The notes under the pieces: model-generated | The model's input: the letters and a program-made list of their open reading frames with translations, nothing else | Told to the model about the DNA's origin: nothing | Databases searched by the model: none | Made by a program: the position numbers and the translations under genes | Assembly (NCBI GenBank): GCA_027485595.1 | Contig: JAIXQT010000177.1 | Location: 1-33,040 of the forward strand | Length of the DNA: 33,040 bases | Direction: 5' to 3' | Source: Pseudomonadota bacterium | Lineage (GTDB): Bacteria > Bdellovibrionota_C > UBA2361 > OMII01 | Shown: in pieces, positions 25,652-33,040 of the stretch | Layout of the letters: the number at the start of each line of letters is the position of its first letter | How positions within the stretch are numbered: position 1 is the stretch's first letter

Positions 25652-27001
25652 ATGGCATCAACAGCTCAACATAACACCACAAAGTGCGTCGCTGAGGACT
25701 TGACCCCCGAGACATTAGTTCCTAAATCGCCGGAGAGGCAATCAGTAGATGCCATCAATAAAACAATTGCCACCATCGTCCAAAGGGCAAGCGATCTTCT
25801 TATCAATGAGCTAGATAGACCAAATCTCACCCTCACAATCAACGGACACCTCTTGCAGACAAACGGCAAGGTAGCGGAAGGCTTCACGAACGTAACAGGT
25901 TTTACCCAACCGTCACTGCCTCAGCACGAGCGGGAAACGCGGCTCGCAGCCCTCGCTGCCGAAAAGACACGCCAGCTTCTTGCGGCACCTCCGCCGATCG
26001 TAGCCGACTACGCCGCTCACCTAAGATCCTTCGGTGTCTCGATCGCAACGAAACCCGGTGATAGTGGACTGTCCCCGGTGGAGTTGAAAGAGCAGAGTGA
26101 AGCGAAATTAGCCAAGGACATAACATCCGCAGTCGAGAGCATAATAAGGAAAAAGTACGACGGACTAGACCAATCCAAACAAGCTCAACGAATCGTCGAA
26201 AACAACGATCGTATTGAACAGATAAAGAACCTCATTAATACTCCCAACGACCAAATAACCTCCGCCGATATCGACAAGTGGATAAAATCCTCTGGATTAT
26301 ACGATCTCGACACCGATGGAAAACTTAAATATCAGGCCGAAATAGCTAAACTACAGCAATCTGGCCTCCTAGCGGGAGAGAGCTGTAGCGTGCCCCCCAG
26401 ATTTTTCAAGGATTTGCGTTTGCAAATGATGGCGGCCACGGCTGTCAGCACCATCGCCGTTGCCGCAGTCGGAGCTGCTACGGTTGCTGGGTCCCTCGGG
26501 ATTATGGCGGCGGCGCCAGTGGTGACTGGCATTTTGGGGGTCAACTTTGCCTTCCAAAAGTATCGGTCCCATATGTTCATGCAGCGATTCAATGCGATGC
26601 TTAAAGAAGCTAAAACCGAGCTGGGGGAGGCAGGGCCGATGCAATCCGGCGTCGCTTGGTCTGGGGCGATGTTCAAATTTATCAAAGACTATAATCCAGT
26701 GTGGCTCAGACCCAATAGGACGGAATTTTGGAATGACCACATATCCACCTCCGTGGACGCCGTGCTAAACCATCTGAAACAGATCGCTCAACACGGGGCC
26801 CATTCAATGGTCCAAAGTCCGAATAATGGGCCGTTATTCAAAGACCAAAAGTTCGGTGATTACTACCGACAAGCTCTACCCGGTATTACCGAACTGGCGA
26901 AGCGCTGGAAATTCGGACAAGAGAAGCAGCTAGACATCGCGTTTTGGTGTTTTACCAGCGCAGCTATACCATATGGCGGGCTCCTACTAGCAGGTCTGTA
27001 A
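25652..27001 (+). CDS. Unknown membrane-associated protein with hydrophobic hairpin
   Basis: The 449-residue product is not recognised. Residues 1-255 are soluble and helical with charged stretches. DLDTDGKL at 218-225 looks like a calcium loop of the EF-hand type, though its 12th position is alanine. About 259-302 (MMAATAVSTIAVAAVGAATV... to ...TGILGVNFAF) is a long Ala/Val/Gly-rich hydrophobic hairpin, and 429-449 is a C-terminal membrane segment. There is no signal peptide. The ATG at 25652 has GGAG 8 bases upstream; an ATG at 25640 is possible. It is the only plus-strand gene of the accessory region and stands between Fic2 and the conjugation gene. Confidence 0.65.
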   Translation: MASTAQHNTTKCVAEDLTPETLVPKSPERQSVDAINKTIATIVQRASDLLINELDRPNLTLTINGHLLQTNGKVAEGFTNVTGFTQPSLPQHERETRLAALAAEKTRQLLAAPPPIVADYAAHLRSFGVSIATKPGDSGLSPVELKEQSEAKLAKDITSAVESIIRKKYDGLDQSKQAQRIVENNDRIEQIKNLINTPNDQITSADIDKWIKSSGLYDLDTDGKLKYQAEIAKLQQSGLLAGESCSVPPRFFKDLRLQMMAATAVSTIAVAAVGAATVAGSLGIMAAAPVVTGILGVNFAFQKYRSHMFMQRFNAMLKEAKTELGEAGPMQSGVAWSGAMFKFIKDYNPVWLRPNRTEFWNDHISTSVDAVLNHLKQIAQHGAHSMVQSPNNGPLFKDQKFGDYYRQALPGITELAKRWKFGQEKQLDIAFWCFTSAAIPYGGLLLAGL

Positions 27002-27844
27002 GCAAGTTAAAACCTCCTGAGCGCATTGCCCCTCCTCATAATAATACAACGCTATCGCCCGATTAGCTGAGGTAAGTTTGCGTGCATTCCATTCCCTTCT
27101 TCCATGCACGACGGCGATCCACATCATGAGAATACATAGGCTATCCAAAGGACCGAGAGTCCCCCCCCTGTTTCGTGCACTATTGGGAAGATCCGAATAT
27201 TAAGCCGTTAAATCAGTCTCTCATCCCACCACCGAAACAGTCAGTACTGGACAAAGAATAAATTCAACGATTAATGTCGACTCAAGGTGAGGCTCTTCGC
27301 TTTGAGGCACCTATGAAGGACCCCACACAGGCACGGTCTCTCGCGGTCGGGGAAATTTCTAAATGAATGTTTCGAGAAGTTCCCCTTCCAGGGGAGTGTG
27401 GATGTGGCGGGCTGGCATACTTCGCCACTTCACCGACAAGCGTTTACACTCTAGCCTTGTTGCCTGTTCATCCTAGAGTTTTCCCACCGAGCGATGTAGT
27501 AATGGCCGTTCAACGAGAGGAACACCCCGTCATTCCTTCTTCTCTACCCGCTTGGCACAACGACGAACCACAAAGCCCCCAAGCTGTCTGACCAAAATGA
27601 AGCCTGACTGTCCCAGAGTCCATTCACTCTGTAGTTAGATTCCAAAATGCTAGTCTGGACCATGAGAAAACAACCAGGTCCATTGTCCTGCTGTTCAGAC
27701 AAGCATGATTTCATTGGTAGCAGTGGCGGTTCTTTCGGACTGTAGAGCCGAGAGGTGAGTGGCAGAAGGAATGGAACTCACAGCCTTGTGATTTCTGTGG
27801 GTTGGTATTGAAAGCTGCCACTGTCCGTTACTCCATTTCTCTTA
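27002..27844. other. Gene-free stretch
   Basis: Only short frames occur (the longest, 27367-27591, has no ribosome site and no recognisable motif). The part nearest 27,840 is probably the end of the decayed IS, on position alone. Nothing else is recognised. Confidence 0.4.
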
Positions 27845-28570
27845 GAGCAGGGCCGGGGCCATTCGGACCTTCGTTTTGATTCGATGGTTCGAGAAGTAGT
27901 CGAGCTACGCGTAGAGAGCGTCCATCAGCTCCGCGAGAGTTTCAAAGCGGTGAGAGTCTCCGAATTCTTTCTTTAAGCGTTCGACGAATGATTCCTGACA
28001 GCTGTGCTACCAAGGTTTTCATCGAAATGGTGTCGCCAAGACCTTGGAGTCAATCAGGAACTAGTGCCAATTCGTATTTGCTCCCCCGATCGTGCTGAAA
28101 AAACACAGGGAAACCTCTTGTGAGTTGCATCCCTCATTCAATCGCTTCCCGGACCATGCTCGCATCATGGGAGCGAGATATATTAAATACCAGTACCTCT
28201 CCCGTGAATACATCGATCACGATGCAGAGGTAGATGAGCTTCCCTCCTTTGGAGGTGTACGTGAGATCGCTAGCCTGTGCGGTATCGTTTGCAATCACGA
28301 ATAGCTTAGAGAGAGTCTTCGAGAAGGCTTTCGGTCGCCACCCGATCCCCTCTGGCTTCCGGGGTGTTTTGCGCCGTCTGACAGGCTTTAAGTCAATTCC
28401 CCATCACTCACGCGGCAGGATTTTCATTTATACCAAGCACTATCGCTATCTGGGGTGAAGCGTAACCGAGGTTCTCAAGCGCCACCGCTTCGACCCAAAT
28501 CCTGAGCAAATCGTCCTTTTTCAGCATGCTGGAGCGATAGTGCGAGCTCGCCCAATTAGCCCCAAACTCG
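27845..28570 (-). pseudogene. Decayed IS3-family transposase (orfB-like, DDE)
   Basis: Reading the minus strand in changing frames gives ordered pieces of a transposase. They are an HTH-like LKKDDLLRIWVEAVALENLG...IAIVLGINE, then VRRRKTPRKPEG, then ASDLTYTSKGG..IYLCIVIDVFTGE (first catalytic Asp), then HDRGSKYELALV (second Asp), then QESFVERLKKEFGDSHRFETL (catalytic Glu), and finally YYFSNHRIKTKVRMAPAL (typical C-terminus). At least three frameshifts or stops separate them, so it is inactive. The order and motifs are those of IS3-type integrase-core transposases. Clean terminal repeats were not found. Confidence 0.75.
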
Positions 28571-29272
28571 TCCGCTCATCGCTTCCTGCTTCCCTGTGAA
28601 GCGACCCCCACGGCGTCGTTTTTTCAGCACCTGCACCTGGCACGTCGATTGTCCGTATCACTCTTGGATGTGCGTTGCGCTCTCTCTTGAGGCGTGATGT
28701 CTCAAGGGTCTCTAGCGCAGCTCACATCGCTTCAAGCTCAAGCTACGACAGCATCCCCATATCACTGATGCCATAAGCATCTGATAGTTCGGACGCGCGC
28801 TGTCAGCCTCGTATCTTCTCCAGCACCTCTTCCCGGAAATGCCTCCAGGGTCCCTCTCACAAAAGCCCCTCTCCTATCGGATTGCTTTTTGAGTCTCGAA
28901 GAAAATGGAGGGACAACAAAGATAATCGGTGAGCCTGTCCCCACCGATATTTGGACTACGGAGATTAGCCAACCACCATCTACTATCTGGAACCACCACA
29001 TCGCTGAAAGCCACTCTAACGATGCACGGGAGCCGATGCTGCAACAGATTAATGCGACTTTATTTGTTAGTACGGACCTTCCTTTAATTCTTTAACCAAG
29101 TACTCGTCGTTGAAGAGAGAGCACTGGCTGGCCCATCCAGGCGCAGACCAGTTACGGTGCCGAGAAACTTTTAATCCGTTCAGTCTCTGGATCGGGACCA
29201 ACATCCTTCGCGTTGTTACCAATCTATAAACCTACAACTAGCCGGTATGAGATGTCGCATCAACAAGAGCGA
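28571..29272. other. Gene-free stretch between IS remnant and traG
   Basis: Short frames on both strands (for example 28762-29001 minus, 28889-29095 plus) lack ribosome sites and recognisable motifs. It may hold the 5' end of the IS and old remains of transfer genes. No terminator was seen after traG. Confidence 0.4.
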
Positions 29273-32200
29273 TTACTTGAACGGGTTTGTTGGCTTGGTA
29301 TCTCGCGGGGCAGACTCACCTATTCTACCAGTCCTATCGACGGTTCTATTGGTCCAGTCTTTTCCAGATTGATCCTCGTTGCCGAAATGCAACGCATTCT
29401 CCGAATTTCCTGCGGTAAGAGGTTTACCGTCGCTATCAGTAGTCTTGGAGATCTGTTCCCAACCTGCGCCAAGATTAGCTCCTGGATTTAAAGTTGATTC
29501 TCGAGCCGCGTAACCAGCAGCACTGGTCGCGGTAAACGAACCTCCAGCTTCCTGCCACGTATTTTGAACCGCAGCAGCCTGCGATTGACCCTGGGCCTGG
29601 ATCGCTCTACCTGCATCGACATATCCAGTGCCGGCATACGTTGCAGCATCAAATGCGCTATTCTCCTTGCCTTGATTGTGTGTCGGAGCGCTATTAAAAC
29701 CACCGCCACTGTACGATTCAAGCATGCCACCCATCGTCATCTGCGTCATGTCGGAAGGCTTCTCTCCCGGCGCTAGACTGCCGGCGTTCATTCCGGCAAT
29801 CCCGGCCATTGCAGAAGCATGCGCGGCAAATTCATTCTTCGCTTCCCACGCTGCCGACTGTGCCTCGAATTCAGCGTGAGCACCCAATTTACCGCCGTAA
29901 TCCCGCAATCCACTTGAAGCGATACCTCGGCCCTCCTTCGAGTAGGCCAATCGTTGACCTTCCGCTGCAGCGCCGACTCCCATGATGTCAGCTCGCCGTC
30001 CAAGCGCGACTCTACCCATTTCTCCACCTACACCTGCAACCCCCTCCACCGCATTAACGCCCTTACCCCAACCACTAGGGACCTTTCCGCCGCTGCCATC
30101 TCCACTGTCCTTAGTTTGCCCGGGGAGTCTACTTGTAATAAAACCACCACCCTTAGTCGCAAGATTTTTCGCACGGTCGAAGCTATCAAGAGACTTCCCT
30201 GCGACACCGGCCTTCGCGCCAAGAAACCCTGATTCGAGGCCATCTTTAGTAGCGGCCAAGCCTTCCTCTAAGGACTGATTAGAAGCCCCAAGCGCACTCA
30301 TCGCAAACCCCTTACCAGTGTTGGGATTCGTACTGCGCATTGCTTTCGCCATCGCCGCCTGCCCCACCGAACGCGAATTAGTCGTCATCGCATTCACCGC
30401 CTGATGCTGCGCTCCCGTCTTCGCCGCATTCGAACCATCATTCGCCACTCCCGACCACGCGTCCTTAATCATCCCCGCGCTTCCGGCCTTCGCGCCAAGC
30501 ACGAGCTGTCCAGTTACCGCTGGAACCGCGAGGTAGAGCGCCGACATGATGTAGATGTACCATCCGTTTGAGAGATCGAGGTCGATGTTTGCGCTCGTGA
30601 GGAGGAGCTTATCAAAGAGCTCTACGGCTTTCGCGAGGGTTTGGTCGACTCCAGCCTTGCTGCCAGAACACTCACCGTTCATGCCCGCCACCGAACAGAC
30701 GAGTGGAACCGCACCTTGAGCCGCAAGAGCTGCGGGATTCAGAACTCCGTAACCATTACCCATGCCCGACCCAACGGGGTTGTTGACTCCGATACCGCCA
30801 ACTTTTTCGGCTGTTTCAATCAGCACGTTAGCGGTAGACGCCATGTGGCCATGGTTACCGACCATCGCCCACACACTTCTCTCAATCACCTGAACCATTG
30901 CGAAGCCTACGTCCCACAACTTGACCCACGCGAAGAAGGAAACCCAGGTGAAGAACGCCTTGTAGTGGCCCGGCAGGACCACCATCATACAGGCGATCGG
31001 ATAGGACACGATGAGGAAGTAGGCGAGGATACCCTGGAGGTACGGCATCATGATGGCGGCGTTGTAAAGCTCGATGAACTTCGCCTTTGAACCGTACGAG
31101 CGGACGTAAGCGTCGGAATAGCTCTTCGCCTGTGCGGATGGGGCGAACCGTTGATCTACCGATGTAATCTGCGGAGCATAGAGAAGCTCATTACGAACGA
31201 TATAGGCCAAGATCAGATGTTTAATGAAAGCCTCCTGCTCGTCAGCCTTCGCAATCGGGCTGTTAGGTGCCTTACGAACATCCCAACCGTAGAGGAGCGT
31301 GTTCACGAATTGTTGCTCGGTTAAACCATTTGGGGAGCTTCGAGTGAGCTGGTAGTAGGAGTGACCAGCCTCGTAGCGAAGGGCTTGGATAATCGTCCAG
31401 AGGTACTCCGAGCAGACGATCCCGTGTCCACGACCAGCGTCTACAGCCTTCGTGAGTCGCTCCGAAAAGTTCAGAAAGGATGGAGCTATGAAGTTCCGGT
31501 TGTTCGGATCGATGAAAAACACGTCTGAGTTTGAAGCACTAGCGTCCGGGTTGGGTGGCCCAATGAAGTTTGGATCGGTATTTACGGCCGTCTTCTTAAA
31601 ACTATTTCCCTCTTTAAAGAGACGAGCTAACGAGCGTGGTGCCGGAATAGAGACGCTATTGAGGTTTTTAATAAACGTTGCGTAGTTATTCTTGCCCTCC
31701 TCGATCATGACTGAGGTAACAGGAGAAGCTCCTCGAGCTTGGGTCGCGGCTATATACGCGCCGGAATCGATCCCCTCTTTAAACTTCTCTCCACACTCTG
31801 AGCCGAGGAAGGTCACAAGAGCGTCACGCACGTCTGGATTTCGCGCCGTCGCGGAGGTGATATTCTCGATATATCCCCACTTGAGGGTTGAAAGGAGCCA
31901 CCATGGCCCCTCACCACGCTGTGCCCCGTTACTCCCGTTATCCGCGAGATTCGTTCTATCGCCAGTCCCGGCGACCTGGCTACCGATACCGGTCCATTCA
32001 ACAAGGATATTCGCGGTAGCGCTGAAAAGCTCATCCAGAAAGACCATCGGCATCGCGACCTCATACTGTCCCTTAGGTCCATCCTTACCGTTTATCGATA
32101 TTTTCGCATCCCGAGCGAGCTTGGTATTGGCAAGGCCGGTCTCGGCGTTCTTCCATACCTCGGCCATGTTCTCTTGGGCCTTGTTCGCCACAACCCAGTT

Positions 32201-32593
32201 CACTCCCTGAACCTCCATCGTCGTTCCGACGAGGAAAGAGTAGAGAGCTGGGCCGATAAAGAACCAGGTGTAGTTTCTCATCGGGGCGTTGGTGGCGACG
32301 CCGAGCAATCCCGTGATAGCGGCGCCGATGTAGAGAAGGATCGCCCATTTACCAAAGCTGGTGGTGTTGAGGAATCGAAGTACGTCCGCGTGCGTTACGT
32401 ATCCGATGTTCGCCCACGCAGTCGCTATCGCAGTATAGAACGAACCTGGGCACGATTGCGGTGTACACTTCGTGGCCTCTACTCCGAACGATACGGCGCT
32501 GGTACCGGTGCTAAGAACAGCGCCAACCGAGCTCACGATATCGGAGCTAAGGAGGTTCAGGATTATGTCTAGTAGGGCTATCATCGACGTCAC
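29273..32593 (-). CDS. traG: TraG-like mating-pair stabilisation protein (F-type conjugation)
   Basis: The 1,106-residue product resembles F TraG, an inner-membrane protein that stabilises mating pairs and takes part in entry exclusion. The N-terminal region has an initial hydrophobic segment and a membrane pair near 78-124 (WAILLYIGAAITGLLG, WFFIGPALYSFLVG). A long periplasmic-looking part follows (about 130-510), then a membrane block near 513-580 (YFLIVSYPIACMMVV, AFFTWVSFFAWVKL) and one near 675-700 (IYIMSALYLAVPAVTG). The last 400 residues are rich in A, G and S, as in the TraG tail. The GTG at 32593 has AGAGGA 5 bases upstream; an ATG three codons later is possible. It follows the upstream gene by 12 bases in an operon. 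Confidence 0.8.
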   Translation of the reverse strand: MTSMIALLDIILNLLSSDIVSSVGAVLSTGTSAVSFGVEATKCTPQSCPGSFYTAIATAWANIGYVTHADVLRFLNTTSFGKWAILLYIGAAITGLLGVATNAPMRNYTWFFIGPALYSFLVGTTMEVQGVNWVVANKAQENMAEVWKNAETGLANTKLARDAKISINGKDGPKGQYEVAMPMVFLDELFSATANILVEWTGIGSQVAGTGDRTNLADNGSNGAQRGEGPWWLLSTLKWGYIENITSATARNPDVRDALVTFLGSECGEKFKEGIDSGAYIAATQARGASPVTSVMIEEGKNNYATFIKNLNSVSIPAPRSLARLFKEGNSFKKTAVNTDPNFIGPPNPDASASNSDVFFIDPNNRNFIAPSFLNFSERLTKAVDAGRGHGIVCSEYLWTIIQALRYEAGHSYYQLTRSSPNGLTEQQFVNTLLYGWDVRKAPNSPIAKADEQEAFIKHLILAYIVRNELLYAPQITSVDQRFAPSAQAKSYSDAYVRSYGSKAKFIELYNAAIMMPYLQGILAYFLIVSYPIACMMVVLPGHYKAFFTWVSFFAWVKLWDVGFAMVQVIERSVWAMVGNHGHMASTANVLIETAEKVGGIGVNNPVGSGMGNGYGVLNPAALAAQGAVPLVCSVAGMNGECSGSKAGVDQTLAKAVELFDKLLLTSANIDLDLSNGWYIYIMSALYLAVPAVTGQLVLGAKAGSAGMIKDAWSGVANDGSNAAKTGAQHQAVNAMTTNSRSVGQAAMAKAMRSTNPNTGKGFAMSALGASNQSLEEGLAATKDGLESGFLGAKAGVAGKSLDSFDRAKNLATKGGGFITSRLPGQTKDSGDGSGGKVPSGWGKGVNAVEGVAGVGGEMGRVALGRRADIMGVGAAAEGQRLAYSKEGRGIASSGLRDYGGKLGAHAEFEAQSAAWEAKNEFAAHASAMAGIAGMNAGSLAPGEKPSDMTQMTMGGMLESYSGGGFNSAPTHNQGKENSAFDAATYAGTGYVDAGRAIQAQGQSQAAAVQNTWQEAGGSFTATSAAGYAARESTLNPGANLGAGWEQISKTTDSDGKPLTAGNSENALHFGNEDQSGKDWTNRTVDRTGRIGESAPRDTKPTNPFK

Positions 32594-32605
32594 CTTATCC
32601 TCTCA

Positions 32606-33040
32606 CTAGCTCTTTCCAGGTTGAATTGCCTCGTTTACCCCTGGCCTGAGCAACGATCCAGCTCCGGTGTTCCCCTGCGCGAATTGCGCCATGTACTGAA
32701 TGAAATTGGTATATCGGCCGAAGTTCGCTCGAAGCTCTTCGTCAAGGTTCATACCGGCGAAGGCCCGTAATGAGACCCGCGCGAGAAGATCCGCCGTGAA
32801 CTGGTCGGTCACAAAGCGTCCGGCGATGGTGAAGAGGGACCGATATGTATGCAGTGTGCGAGAACGGCCGATCAGATACGAGAGCTGCAACGCGACTCGA
32901 TTTCGTAGACATCCCTTACCGGCGCTACAATCATTGAGATTTTTTAGATCTTGGTTTTTCGTCTCGTCGTCAGGAATTCCAGAAGCTGTTAATCGCAAGT
33001 CGCTGCAGTTAATGTCCGAGGCACGCGTTGTCTGTTCATA
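32606..33040 (-). CDS. C-terminal part of the gene before traG (conjugation protein, TraH-like by position)
   Basis: The frame stays open to the window edge, so only the last 144 residues are seen. They hold paired cysteines (NDCSAGKGC) and amphipathic helices (NRVALQLSYLIGRSRTLHTYRSLFTIAGRF, LARVSLRAFAGMNL). In F-type transfer operons traH lies directly before traG, so TraH is the likely identity, but this rests on gene order; the visible part has no motif I can assign. It ends 12 bases before the traG start. Confidence 0.6.
   Translation of the reverse strand, partial: YEQTTRASDINCSDLRLTASGIPDDETKNQDLKNLNDCSAGKGCLRNRVALQLSYLIGRSRTLHTYRSLFTIAGRFVTDQFTADLLARVSLRAFAGMNLDEELRANFGRYTNFIQYMAQFAQGNTGAGSLLRPGVNEAIQPGKS

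Noticed and set aside
27367-27591. 74-codon plus-strand frame
   Set aside because: No ribosome site, proline- and cysteine-containing random-looking peptide, located in decayed IS surroundings.
28762-29001. 79-codon minus-strand frame
   Set aside because: No ribosome site and no motif, so not supported as a gene.

Overview
The window reads as a chromosomal segment of a Gram-negative (diderm) bacterium with a mid-50s-looking GC content. Outer-membrane genes (MlaA family, an MltB-type lytic transglycosylase, a lipobox protein) and an F-type conjugation protein support a diderm. The mixture is deltaproteobacteria-like, but I cannot place the species from sequence alone.

Positions 1-21,550 are ordinary core genome. 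From the left: an exported coiled-coil protein, an unknown 400-residue protein, a HAD phosphatase, an exported SH3 protein followed by a Rid-family protein. A minus-strand run from 9,607 to 5,361 then encodes an unknown protein, CorA, an aminotransferase, an MlaA-type protein and an OsmC-type protein. Next come ATP-dependent PEP carboxykinase, the DNA polymerase III delta subunit with an MltB-like transglycosylase, a minus-strand operon glgP / alpha-beta hydrolase / mgtE, threonine ammonia-lyase with an ACT domain, a GlpD-like FAD oxidoreductase and a lipoprotein with a discoidin-like domain. Intergenic gaps carry small palindromic elements with no coding capacity. I can define three families: A (83-84 bp, 2 copies), B (two 93-bp copies plus one rearranged 70-bp copy) and E (153 bp, terminal inverted repeats, 1 copy).

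Positions about 21,560-33,040 are accessory DNA. A roughly 36-bp hairpin repeat (family C) recurs at least six times on the same strand and brackets single minus-strand genes: a protein made almost only of CxxCxGxG knuckles, and two different Fic proteins with the class II self-inhibitory motif and C-terminal winged helices. A further inverted-repeat element (family D) sits beside Fic2 and has a diverged copy at the left edge of the window. An unknown 449-residue membrane protein and a badly decayed IS3-type transposase follow. The right edge holds a TraG-like mating-pair protein of 1,106 residues and the end of the gene before it, so a conjugative transfer operon enters from the right and runs leftward.

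The most unusual structure is the 21.6-25.4 kb block, where each cargo gene lies between copies of the same hairpin. The second Fic gene also has a readable promoter overlapped by three copies of one 9-bp motif. No tRNA, rRNA or CRISPR array was seen.
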